Notes: generated by a model not told the origin, from the letters alone. DNA of 8,271 bases from Candidatus Poribacteria bacterium (GCA_016215705.1 JACRIR010000232.1:1-8271); one strand, 5' to 3'. Shown: positions 1 to 5,821, numbered from the stretch's first letter. A program made the numbers and translations.

Positions 1-84
1 CAGCACCAAAGACAGCACGTGTTGGGGATTAAAGGGAAATCGTCTCAAGAGCGGGTTATCGGAGGACTGCTGCTCTTCTGCCAT
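1..84 (-). CDS. 5' end of an unidentified leftward gene (partial)
   Basis: An ATG at 84 (reading left) opens a frame that stays open to the window edge, giving 28 residues that begin MAEEQQSSDNPLLRR. I do not recognise the protein. The fragment is hydrophilic, then turns basic and hydrophobic (RRFPFNP, then HVLSLVL), which could lead into a membrane segment; that is a guess. The ribosome site is weak (a GGA about 8 nt upstream). The main support is a good sigma70-like promoter at 147-175 on the same strand, which would give a leader of about 55 nt. Both forward frames are also open here but yield unconvincing Cys/Ser-rich peptides, so a non-coding explanation remains possible. Confidence 0.4.
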   Translation of the reverse strand, partial: MAEEQQSSDNPLLRRFPFNPQHVLSLVL

Positions 85-146
85 GTTGAAATCCGTCTTG
101 CTCAAAACTGTGAATTCTTTTCCTGTCCGGTCTCATACAAAAGATA

Positions 147-175
147 ATGATATCATAACCGGGCCTCATTGTCAC
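147..175 (-). promoter_or_regulatory. sigma70-like promoter of the leftward gene
   Basis: Read on the minus strand, GTGACA (170-175; 5 of 6 match to TTGACA) is followed by a 17-nt spacer and TATCAT (147-152; 5 of 6 match to TATAAT). Transcription would begin near 140, about 55 nt before the ATG at 84. It is back-to-back with the rightward promoter at 290-319, making 150-320 a divergent control region. Confidence 0.4.
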
Positions 176-256
176 TTTTTGCAGCGCATTATGGTTGTTG
201 GAAACACATCGGCGCGGTCGAGCTTCTTAACACATTGAGACTTCACCGGTTGCATC

Positions 257-287
257 GGGCGCTTGCGAATGCGCCTCCGTTATTTTT
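257..287 (+). terminator. terminator-like hairpin upstream of the leader promoter
   Basis: GGGCGC (257-262) pairs with GCGCCT (271-276), one pair being G-U. A GCGA tetraloop closed by U-A sits inside, and the T-rich run TTATTTTT follows at 280-287 after three bases. The form is that of a weak rightward intrinsic terminator, but I see no convincing rightward gene ending before it. The T-run lies just ahead of the -35 box at 290, so it could simply be an AT-rich upstream promoter element. Confidence 0.25.
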
Positions 288-289
288 GC

Positions 290-319
290 TTGACTTTTGG
301 TGTATCACGACCTTATAAT
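290..319 (+). promoter_or_regulatory. strong sigma70-type promoter for the rny leader / candidate 6S RNA
   Basis: TTGACT (290-295) and a perfect TATAAT (314-319) are separated by 18 nt, with an AT-rich stretch (TTATTTTT, 280-287) just upstream that resembles an UP element. The predicted start is around 325-327, nearly 200 nt before the rny start codon. It is the best promoter match in the window, and its strength fits an abundant small RNA as well as an mRNA leader. Confidence 0.75.
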
Positions 320-325
320 TATGCT

Positions 326-493
326 AGCTAACGTGTGACTGGCGACGACACTTTTGTACATTGTGGAGTCTTTTGAAGAAGGGGTAGCCAATTGGGACAA
401 CCTATTGAATCCACAAGGACTATGGAAGTCCTGAATGGCTGTCCATTTTCCGGGGCAGGAGCGAAGGGTCCGCTGATCGGGCGTCGCTCCGTT
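326..493 (+). ncRNA. ssrS: candidate 6S RNA (or structured rny leader)
   Basis: From the predicted start at about 326 the transcript can form one long rod. AACG 330-333 pairs with CGTT 490-493, and GCGACG 342-347 with CGTCGC 482-487. A large open region follows (348-374 against 452-481), whose 3' side holds a small CCG/CGG hairpin (470-472 with 478-480). A terminal stem pairs 375-390 with 436-451 with two mismatches, and an apical hairpin pairs 416-421 with 427-432. Closing stem, central bubble with a 3'-side mini-hairpin and terminal stem-loop is the 6S RNA architecture, and the length (about 170 nt) is close to the usual 180. From memory, 6S genes lie beside rny in some deltaproteobacteria. 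I did not identify conserved primary sequence, and competing hairpins exist (361-367 with 410-416; 458-464 with 484-490). A cis-acting rny leader is the alternative. Confidence 0.45.
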
Positions 494-524
494 TACATAT
501 TTCGGGGGGTGAAGGAAAACAGTG

Positions 525-2117
525 ATGACAGATTTTATGAATCGCCTCTCAAGTGGCGACCTTTGGCTGTTCCTTCTTTTAGGGATTGGTCTGGGAGTCA
601 TTTTAGCGGGCTTAGGCATTGGCATATGGGTTCTGATGGGAAGACGCCGATTGAATTCGGCGAAAAAAGCTGCCGAGAAGATTACTGCAAGCGCACAGAA
701 GGAGGCGAATTCGATAATTAAGGAGGCGCTCCTTGAGATAAAGGACGAGCGCCTCAAGATGCGGACAGAATTCGAGAAGGAGATTTGGAAGCGCAAACAA
801 GAGGTTCTTGAGATTGAGAAGCGCCTGATTCAAAGAGAAGAAAACCTTGACAAAAAGGTAGAGCTTCTCGAAAGAAAAGAAGCCGACCTCGTCGCCAGAG
901 AAAAAGAGACGGCAGCGCATGACAAGAAGGTTACACGCATGCGCGAAGAGCTCCAGGGCTTGCTCGATCAACAGCGAGAGAAACTTCAGAGTCTGTCGGG
1001 TCTGACTGCCGCTGACGCCAGGAAGTTTCTGCTCTCGCAAGTCGAGGAGCAAGTCAAGCATGAAGCCGCCCTGAAGATCAAGCGAATCGAAGATGAGACG
1101 AAGGAGACCGGTGAGAAGAAGGCTAAGGAGATCATCTGCGCGGCAATCCAGCGGTGCGCGGCTGACTATGTCGTAGAATCTACAGTATCAGTTGTCTCCC
1201 TCCCCAGCGATGAAATGAAAGGCCGCATCATCGGAAGGGAAGGGCGCAACATCAGGGCTCTTGAAAACGCCACGGGCATCGACATCATCGTCGATGACAC
1301 GCCCGAGGCCGTTATTCTTTCGGGTTTCGACCCGATTCGCAGAGAAATCGCCCGCATAGCGCTCGAAAGACTGATAACGGACGGACGCATCCACCCGGCG
1401 CGCATCGAAGAGGTCGTCGCAAAAGTCCAGGAGGAAATGGACACATCCATCCGCGAGGAAGGCGAAAACGCCGCACTCGAGCTCGGCGTGCACAGCCTGC
1501 ATGCTGAAGAAATCAAGTTGATTGGCCGCCTCAGGTACCGCACAAGCTACGGCCAGAACGTCCTCCAGCACTCGAAAGAAGTATCGTTCATCTGCGGAGT
1601 GATGGCCGCTGAACTCGGCCTGAATGTTCAGCAGGCCAAACGCGCAGGCTTCCTCCATGATATCGGCAAGGCGGTAGACCACGAAATCGAAGGCAGCCAC
1701 GCGCGCATTGGCGCGCAGTTGGCCAAGAAGTTCAGCGAGAGCGACCTTATCGTCAATGCAATCGAGGCCCACCATAGCGATGTAACGCCGACTTCGTTGA
1801 TTGCAATCCTGACGCAGGCGGGTGACGCCGTTTCAGCGGCAAGGCCCGGCGCCAGGCGCGAAACTCTTGAGACTTACGTCAAGAGGCTCGAGAAACTCGA
1901 ACACATAGCGGATAGCTTCGTCGGTGTCGAGAAGACCTACGCCATCCAGGCGGGCCGCGAAATACGCGTGATAGTCATGCCGGAAAAGCTGAGCGACGCC
2001 GAAATGGCGGCGCTCGCGCGCGACATAACGAAGAAAGTCGAACAGGAGCTCGAGTATCCCGGCCAGATCAAAATAACGTGCATCCGTGAAACTCGCGCAG
2101 TCGAATACGCTAAGTAA
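525..2117 (+). CDS. rny: ribonuclease Y
   Basis: RNase Y is a membrane-anchored endoribonuclease that begins mRNA decay and processes structured RNAs. The 530-aa product has the full architecture. A single N-terminal membrane helix (about residues 13-36, rich in L/I/G) is followed by a long charged coiled coil (about 45-205, Glu/Lys-rich). A KH RNA-binding domain (about 220-290) carries the [10 protein letters not shown] signature at 233-242. The HD phosphohydrolase domain has H349, the HD pair H378-D379 in [15 protein letters not shown] at 415-417 and D434 in [14 protein letters not shown]. Length matches the family (about 510-530). ATG 525 is preferred because AAGGA (512-516) lies 8 nt upstream; GTG 522 would add one residue. 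The gene follows the strong promoter and structured leader, ends just before an intrinsic terminator, and is paired with ymdB as in many bacteria. All catalytic motifs are intact. Confidence 0.97.
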   Translation: MTDFMNRLSSGDLWLFLLLGIGLGVILAGLGIGIWVLMGRRRLNSAKKAAEKITASAQKEANSIIKEALLEIKDERLKMRTEFEKEIWKRKQEVLEIEKRLIQREENLDKKVELLERKEADLVAREKETAAHDKKVTRMREELQGLLDQQREKLQSLSGLTAADARKFLLSQVEEQVKHEAALKIKRIEDETKETGEKKAKEIICAAIQRCAADYVVESTVSVVSLPSDEMKGRIIGREGRNIRALENATGIDIIVDDTPEAVILSGFDPIRREIARIALERLITDGRIHPARIEEVVAKVQEEMDTSIREEGENAALELGVHSLHAEEIKLIGRLRYRTSYGQNVLQHSKEVSFICGVMAAELGLNVQQAKRAGFLHDIGKAVDHEIEGSHARIGAQLAKKFSESDLIVNAIEAHHSDVTPTSLIAILTQAGDAVSAARPGARRETLETYVKRLEKLEHIADSFVGVEKTYAIQAGREIRVIVMPEKLSDAEMAALARDITKKVEQELEYPGQIKITCIRETRAVEYAK

Positions 2118-2132
2118 TCCTTGAGAAAGGTG

Positions 2133-2165
2133 GCCCCTCCCCGCACAGGGGAGGGGCTCTTTTTT
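2133..2165 (+). terminator. intrinsic terminator between rny and ymdB
   Basis: GCCCCTCCCC (2133-2142) and GGGGAGGGGC (2148-2157) form a perfect 10-bp GC-rich stem around the 5-nt loop GCACA, followed at once by TCTTTTTT (2158-2165). It begins 15 nt after the rny stop codon. Its T-run ends only 18 nt before the proposed ymdB start, so ymdB needs readthrough or a promoter inside rny. Confidence 0.85.
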
Positions 2166-2183
2166 CATAGAAAGGCCTTCCCT

Positions 2184-2975
2184 TTGCGCATCCTCTTTAT
2201 TGGCGACGTAATTGGCGGGGTTGGCCGCCGCATACTGCGGGATCATTTGCCGGCCCTGAAGCAACAGTATCAGCCCGATTTGACTATTGTGAACGGCGAG
2301 AACCTCGCTGGCGGGCTCGGCGCCACCTCAAAACTTCTCCACGAAATCACGACCTATGGGGCGCAGGTCATCACCATGGGCAACCACACATGGAAGAGGT
2401 CGGAACTGATAAAGGACATCGACACTCTCGACAATGTTGTGCGCCCGGCCAATTTCCCTCCCGGAACTCCTGGAAAGAGAACCGTGATTCATGAAATCGG
2501 CGACGGCAGGCGCGCGGCGGTATTCAATCTCGTGGGTCGGATATTCATGGAAAAGAACGATTGCCCGTTCCGTGCAGGAGTCGAAATCGCCAGACAACTG
2601 AGGGAACAAACGCCCGTCGTCATACTCGACATTCATGCGGAGGCCACGTCAGAGAAGATCGCGATGGGATGGTATCTGGACGGAAAAGTGTCGGCTGTGC
2701 TCGGCTCGCATACGCACGTGCAGACTGCCGATGAACGGATTCTGCCCAATGGAACAGCATTCATAACTGACGTTGGCATGACAGGGCCGCACGACGGCGT
2801 GATCGGAATGAAAAACCGGCAGGTGCTGACGAAATTCGTTATTGGCGTTCCGTCACGCTACGAAGTCTCCGATGGCGATCCGCAGCTTCACGGCGTATTC
2901 GTAGAAGTGAACGACTCAACGGGACGCGCCACCGGCATCGAGCGCATTTCACTGAAATTCGACCAAGCCGTTTAA
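2184..2975 (+). CDS. ymdB: YmdB-family metallophosphoesterase
   Basis: This is a TIGR00282/YmdB-type calcineurin-like phosphoesterase; in Bacillus YmdB hydrolyses 2',3'- and 3',5'-cyclic nucleotides and affects biofilm and motility decisions. The start is set at TTG 2184. It gives MRILFIGDVIGG and 263 aa, essentially the family length, and AGAAAGG (2169-2175) lies 8 nt upstream. A longer frame from TTG 2121 would translate straight through the terminator hairpin and is rejected. Metal ligands fall at the expected positions: D8, E39 and N40 (NGEN), N67 and H68 (GNHTW), H151 (DIHAEATSEK), H176 and H178 (GSHTHVQTAD). The sequence TDVGMTGPHDGVIGM is also typical. The gene is the conserved partner of rny and is presumably fed by the same transcript past the terminator. 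No defect is visible. Confidence 0.94.
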   Translation: MRILFIGDVIGGVGRRILRDHLPALKQQYQPDLTIVNGENLAGGLGATSKLLHEITTYGAQVITMGNHTWKRSELIKDIDTLDNVVRPANFPPGTPGKRTVIHEIGDGRRAAVFNLVGRIFMEKNDCPFRAGVEIARQLREQTPVVILDIHAEATSEKIAMGWYLDGKVSAVLGSHTHVQTADERILPNGTAFITDVGMTGPHDGVIGMKNRQVLTKFVIGVPSRYEVSDGDPQLHGVFVEVNDSTGRATGIERISLKFDQAV

Positions 2976-3028
2976 GTAAACAAAGGGGCCGGCTGCCTCT
3001 GAAAAAAGCGTCAAAAAAGGAGATTAAC

Positions 3029-3259
3029 ATGCCGCTGATCCAAATCAAAGTCTTTGAGGGCGTCCTGACCGAAGAGAAGAAAAGCGAAATGATCACTCGA
3101 GTGACCGAGGTAGTCGCCGAGATCGAAGCCAGGCCTTATCCGAAAGAGAAATTGCAGCCCTACACGTGGTGTGTTATCGAGGAAGTGCCTGCCGCAAATT
3201 GGGGCATTGGAGGGGCGCCCTCAAGCCTCGAACTGCTGAAGGCTTTGCTCGAAAGCTAA
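3029..3259 (+). CDS. 4-oxalocrotonate tautomerase-like small protein
   Basis: A 76-aa protein of the tautomerase superfamily, whose members use an N-terminal proline (exposed after Met removal) as the catalytic base and assemble as oligomers of beta-alpha-beta units. It starts MPLIQIKVFEG with Pro2. An amphipathic helix follows (about 14-33), and a second strand ends in the NWGIGG signature (57-62) that closes the 4-OT active site. It is longer than classical 4-OT (62 aa) because of an insertion around RPYPKEKLQPYTW (35-47) and a C-terminal helix. The arginine that usually follows the EG dipeptide (Arg11 of 4-OT) is Val12 here, and I see no equivalent of Arg39, so the substrate probably differs. 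AAAGGAG lies 6 nt before the ATG, a strong ribosome site. It sits 53 nt after ymdB and 12 nt before the ASKHA gene. Confidence 0.85.
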   Translation: MPLIQIKVFEGVLTEEKKSEMITRVTEVVAEIEARPYPKEKLQPYTWCVIEEVPAANWGIGGAPSSLELLKALLES

Positions 3260-3271
3260 ACCGATGGTCGA

Positions 3272-4864
3272 ATGAATTCGCCTTTACCCATCTCGCCCTC
3301 CGACCTTGATCCGATGGCGAGAAAATATCCCCTCACGCTCCCTGCTCCGAGCCTGACGAATGCATCTGGAGACATTGACCGACTCATGTCGGCGCTGAAA
3401 GGCGTTCTGCCAGCAGGCAAAACGGCCGTAGAGATAACCGTCCCTCTCGACCTCGTGCGGCGGGCAAGCAGCATCATGCGCGAAGTCGCATACCATGTCA
3501 CAGCAGTCGTCGCGCAAAAAGACGAATCGCTCGAACTGATCGATCTCATCGCGGGCCACAACCCTGTGGACTGCTATGGCGTCGCGGTCGACGTCGGGAC
3601 CACCACAGTCAGCCTCTACCTGGTAAACATGACCAAAGGTGAGATCGTCGGCAAACTGGCCGTGGACAATCCTCAAGTCATCCACGGCGAGGATATCCTC
3701 TCCAGAATCCATTTTGCTCAACAACGGCGCGGCCTCCAAACCCTTCAAGACCTGATTGTGTCCTGCATCAACGAGGCCATAACAATACTCGCCGAGAAGC
3801 AAAGGCTCCGCCCCAGTGATATCTGCGCCGTGAGCATTGCAGGCAATCCGACGATGACACACCTCCTGTTGGGGCTTAGTCCTTATCACCTGTGCCGCGA
3901 GCCCTACATCCCTGTGATCAATCAACCCCTTCAGATCAAAGCCGAAGAACTCATGATAAACACGCATCACGAAGCACCGGTGTACGTGTTCCCGAACACG
4001 GGCAGCTATTTCGGCGGCGACGTGGTGGCGGGCATTCTTGCCTCGGGAATGCACCGCCAGAGCGGCGTCTCGCTCTTGACGGACGTGGGAACCAATGCCG
4101 AGATCGTGCTCGGCAACCGCGACTGGCTCGTCGCATGCGCGGGCGCAGCAGGGCCGGCGCTCGAGGGCGGCGGCGCAAAGACAGGGATGACCGCGCGTGA
4201 GGGCGCAATCGAGCGAGTGCGCATCGACAGGCGGACTCTCGAGCCCGTGATCGAGGTAATCGGTGGCGGCCCGGCCAGAGGCATCTGCGGATCGGGCCTG
4301 ATTGACCTTGTAGCCGAACTGTTTCTTGCCGGCGTGATCGACCCGAGGGGACGCATCAGCGACGGCAAGCAGACGCGCCGGATTATGACAAGTGGCGACG
4401 TGAAGGCGTACGCTGTTGCGCTTGCGGAAGAGCGAGAGGCTTCTCAAGACATCCTTGTGGATGAACTCGATATCGGCAATCTTATTAGAGCAAAGGGAGC
4501 CATGTATACAGCGCTCAGCCTGATAACGGAGAGGCTCGGCGTCAGATTCAAAGACCTCGACACATTCTTTGTCGCCGGCAGCTTCGGGGAACATATCGAC
4601 CCGAAGAGCGCTATCGCCGTTGGGATGCTGCCGGACATTCCGTTGGAACGTTTCAAGGTCATAGGCAACAGCGCCGGCATTGGCGCATGCATGATGCTCG
4701 TGTCGTACAAGCTTCGAGAGGAAGTCGAATACATTCGAAGCAAAAGCGCCTATCTTCAATTGAACGTAGAGAACGAATTCATGAACCGGCTCAACGCCGC
4801 TCTCTTCATCCCACACACCGACAGAGAGCTTTTTCCAAGCATTCGTCCATCGACGTCATTCTGA
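3272..4864 (+). CDS. RACo/RamA-like ASKHA (DUF4445) protein lacking the [2Fe-2S] domain
   Basis: Members of this family use ATP to reduce Co(II) corrinoid proteins back to the active Co(I) state in methyltransferase systems. The 530 aa cover the linker (KYPLTLPAPSL, about 18-28), the middle domain (to about 100) and the C-terminal ASKHA ATPase fold. The fold shows phosphate-1 DVGTTTVSLYL (107-117), phosphate-2 TDVGTNAEIVLG (270-281), ICGSGLIDLV (338-347), and the adenosine-site motifs AGSFGEH (435-441) and GNSAGIGA (465-472). Typical family members are about 600-650 aa because of an N-terminal plant-type ferredoxin domain with four cysteines. That domain is absent, and an in-frame TAA (3257-3259) blocks any extension. 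The ribosome site is poor, so translation is probably coupled to the tautomerase 12 nt upstream. The family C-terminus (LFIPHTD..LFPSI) is intact, but the last six residues RPSTSF and the stop come largely from a dispersed repeat. The corrinoid role is inferred; no corrinoid protein is in view. Confidence 0.9.
   Translation: MNSPLPISPSDLDPMARKYPLTLPAPSLTNASGDIDRLMSALKGVLPAGKTAVEITVPLDLVRRASSIMREVAYHVTAVVAQKDESLELIDLIAGHNPVDCYGVAVDVGTTTVSLYLVNMTKGEIVGKLAVDNPQVIHGEDILSRIHFAQQRRGLQTLQDLIVSCINEAITILAEKQRLRPSDICAVSIAGNPTMTHLLLGLSPYHLCREPYIPVINQPLQIKAEELMINTHHEAPVYVFPNTGSYFGGDVVAGILASGMHRQSGVSLLTDVGTNAEIVLGNRDWLVACAGAAGPALEGGGAKTGMTAREGAIERVRIDRRTLEPVIEVIGGGPARGICGSGLIDLVAELFLAGVIDPRGRISDGKQTRRIMTSGDVKAYAVALAEEREASQDILVDELDIGNLIRAKGAMYTALSLITERLGVRFKDLDTFFVAGSFGEHIDPKSAIAVGMLPDIPLERFKVIGNSAGIGACMMLVSYKLREEVEYIRSKSAYLQLNVENEFMNRLNAALFIPHTDRELFPSIRPSTSF
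4855..4864 (+). repeat. fragment of GTCATTCTGA dispersed repeat overlapping the ASKHA stop codon
   Basis: GTCATTCTGA here matches the beginning of the copy at 7477 (GTCGTTCTGAGCGAAGCGAA) apart from one base, after which the match ends. It provides the Ser-Phe-stop codons of the gene ending at 4864. A degenerate piece of the same unit lies at 4949-4970. Confidence 0.5.
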
Positions 4865-4871
4865 GTAACCG

Positions 4872-4888
4872 ACCTGTCTGCGACAGGT
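4872..4888. repeat. small perfect hairpin
   Basis: ACCTGTC (4872-4878) and GACAGGT (4882-4888) are perfect inverted copies around TGC. The hairpin abuts the 45-nt palindrome that follows, so the two probably form one composite repeat. No T-run follows, so it is not a canonical terminator, though the stacked hairpins may still slow transcription after the ASKHA gene. Confidence 0.7.
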
Positions 4889-4933
4889 GCTTAATTCGGG
4901 GACACGATGCGGCATCGTGTCCCCGAATTAAGC
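4889..4933. repeat. 45-nt perfect palindrome (REP-like, GGGGACACGATGC core)
   Basis: The left arm 4889-4910 and right arm 4912-4933 are perfect 22-base inverted copies around a single G at 4911; the core is GGGGACACGATGC. A decayed copy with different outer arms lies at 7534-7576. From memory, TTAATTCGGGGACA-type palindromes occur next to REP-associated Y1 transposases (RAYT); no transposase is present here, so mobilisation in trans is an inference. Confidence 0.85.
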
Positions 4934-4948
4934 GAAACAGTCGTGGGG

Positions 4949-5022
4949 TTCTTAGCAGCGAAGCGAACATGCTCGTCTTACCGCCCTGGGTTTCATTCGC
5001 GCCACTCGTCTTGCATTCGTAA
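4949..5022. repeat. degenerate dispersed-repeat segment
   Basis: GTTCTTAGCAGCGAAGCGAA resembles the GTTCTGAGCGAAGCGAAG unit at 7480-7496. Further on, ATTCGCGCCACTCGTCTTGC (from 4995) resembles CTTCGTGCGCCAGTCGTTTT (from 7600), with GGGGACACGATGC-type palindromes nearby at both places. The two loci therefore seem to hold related, rearranged composite elements. Open frames across this segment (for example one with GHDAASCPRIK) are repeat translations, not genes. Confidence 0.45.
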
Positions 5023-5035
5023 TTCATGTTACAAC

Positions 5036-5062
5036 TTGACTAGCGAGGCTGAATCTGATAAA
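5036..5062 (+). promoter_or_regulatory. possible promoter of the 136-aa gene
   Basis: TTGACT (5036-5041) and GATAAA (5057-5062, 4 of 6 match) are 15 nt apart, shorter than ideal. The predicted start would be near 5069, about 45 nt before the ATG at 5114. It lies just beyond the repeat block, so the gene may have its own promoter. Confidence 0.3.
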
Positions 5063-5113
5063 TAAGACATGCGGATTCAATGACCCGAGAACAGCAACAC
5101 GGAGGAAACGACA

Positions 5114-5524
5114 ATGGAAGAAGCAACGCGTGAAATGGCAAAGAGCATGATCGGCATCAGCGACCAGGAACTCGACAAGCTTTCGCCGGGCATCCAACAA
5201 CTGCTCGATAACAGCGCGGCGCTCATGGGTTACAGGATCGTCGCCGAGGTCATCGAGGCTGCGAACTGCTTCGCATTCTATAAACCCGGCGACAAACTCG
5301 TGTTCAACGCCACCATGCTGAACAAGGACGAAACGACCGCAGCCAATATTTGCACCGATGCGATCACACCGCTGAACACGGCCATACGGGCGATGCTCTC
5401 GGCAATTGTGAACGGCCAAGACCCGAACAAATACATTTTCAATAACGTCCAGTGCCTCGACACCGGCGCATTACATGGCGGGCTCGGCCGCGTGCTGTTC
5501 AAGGTTTACGCAGAGCAAGTGTAG
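5114..5524 (+). CDS. conserved-looking hypothetical protein, 136 aa, three cysteines
   Basis: I do not recognise this protein with certainty. GGAGG (5101-5105) 8 nt before the ATG and good codon structure make it a real gene. Residues 1-40 look helical and polar (MEEATREMAK, DQELDKLSPG). A second part (about 40-135) follows with NCFAFYKPGDKLVF (51-64), ANICTDAITPLNTAIRAML (77-95) and VQCLDTGALHGGLGRVLFKV (112-131). The pattern of a Cys before a 'GDK' turn, a mid-protein Cys next to a helix and a late Cys in a beta hairpin is loosely like the TIGR04076 family. That family is shorter (about 90 aa) and the resemblance is weak. C52, C80, C114 and H121 could form a metal site. No membrane segment or signal peptide is seen. 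It lies about 250 nt after the ASKHA gene on the same strand and converges on the acyl-CoA synthetase gene. Confidence 0.85.
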   Translation: MEEATREMAKSMIGISDQELDKLSPGIQQLLDNSAALMGYRIVAEVIEAANCFAFYKPGDKLVFNATMLNKDETTAANICTDAITPLNTAIRAMLSAIVNGQDPNKYIFNNVQCLDTGALHGGLGRVLFKVYAEQV

Positions 5525-5548
5525 GAGAAGGTCACTTCCAGAAGAAAC

Positions 5549-5570
5549 GGCGAATGAAGGCGCCCCTACA
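5549..5570. repeat. half copy of the GTAGGGGCGC palindromic repeat
   Basis: GGCGAATGAAGGCGCCCCTA (from 5549) matches the right side of the unit at 5640-5664 (GATGAATCGCGCCCCTACA), with the left arm damaged. It is the first of at least six related units before 5836. Confidence 0.6.
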
Positions 5571-5586
5571 AAATGGCGCGTCAGCC

Positions 5587-5610
5587 TGTAGGTGCGAATT
5601 TATTCGCACA
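5587..5610. repeat. palindromic repeat, variant TGTAGGTGCGAAT
   Basis: GTGCGAAT (5592-5599) and ATTCGCAC (5602-5609) are perfect inverted arms around TT, preceded by TGTAG. It is a sequence variant of the neighbouring GTAGGGGCGC units that keeps its pairing. Confidence 0.75.
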
Positions 5611-5639
5611 GCAGCAGAACCGCAGCCTATGACCGGATT

Positions 5640-5664
5640 GGGCGCGATGAATCGCGCCCCTACA
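5640..5664. repeat. palindromic repeat GGGCGCGAT/ATCGCGCCC
   Basis: Perfect 9-bp arms (5640-5648 and 5651-5659) surround GA and are followed by CTACA (5660-5664). This places the unit opposite in orientation to the next one at 5683, which starts GTAGGGGCGC. Confidence 0.8.
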
Positions 5665-5682
5665 AAGTCCTAATATATGGCC

Positions 5683-5706
5683 GTAGGGGCGCAATTCATT
5701 GCGCCC
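5683..5706. repeat. palindromic repeat GTAGGGGCGCAAT
   Basis: GGGCGCAAT (5687-5695) and ATTGCGCCC (5698-5706) are perfect inverted arms around TC, preceded by GTAG. The same head-to-tail family as at 5640-5664, inverted relative to it. Confidence 0.8.
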
Positions 5707-5732
5707 TTGCAGTCGCCAAATAATTCTCACAG

Positions 5733-5821
5733 GATTGGTTCCCCACATGCAGGGGCGCATGGTGTCTTTCTACGTGCATGTTCATCGCCTAGATTGGTTC
5801 CCCACATGTAGGGGCGCACGG
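5733..5821 (+). repeat. two 30-nt direct repeats, 59 nt apart
   Basis: Units at 5733-5762 and 5792-5821 begin GATTGGTTCCCCACATG and end GGGGCGCA.GG; they agree at 28 of 30 positions. The 29 nt between them (5763-5791) are unrelated. Only the second copy continues into its inverted partner. Two copies and no further spacing regularity rule out a CRISPR array. Confidence 0.8.

Noticed and set aside
326-493. tmRNA, SRP RNA or RNase P RNA as the identity of the leader
   Set aside because: No GGTCAGGTCCGGAAGGAAGC-like SRP core, no tRNA-like ends or tag frame, and no RNase P conserved GAGGAAAGTCC block.
392-721. 109-aa rightward frame overlapping the start of rny
   Set aside because: TTG start without ribosome site, lies in the structured leader and then in another frame of rny, and looks like no protein.
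2121-2183. N-terminal extension of YmdB from TTG 2121
   Set aside because: It would translate through the terminator stem into a low-complexity PPRTGEGLFF stretch; TTG 2184 gives the conserved MRILFIGD start, the family length and a ribosome site.
3284-4816. Long open frame (510 aa) antisense to the ASKHA gene
   Set aside because: It mirrors a gene with all its family motifs; the product is rich in His/Arg/Ala/Cys with no recognisable domain, as expected of an antisense shadow in GC-rich coding DNA.
4687-5027. Open frames on both strands across the palindrome (with GHDAASCPRIK)
   Set aside because: They are translations of the 45-nt palindrome and flanking repeats; similar HDAAS..P peptide appears at the second copy near 7550. 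No ribosome site.
5733-5821. CRISPR array
   Set aside because: Only two repeat copies with one spacer, and the neighbouring units are palindromes of other lengths in mixed orientation.
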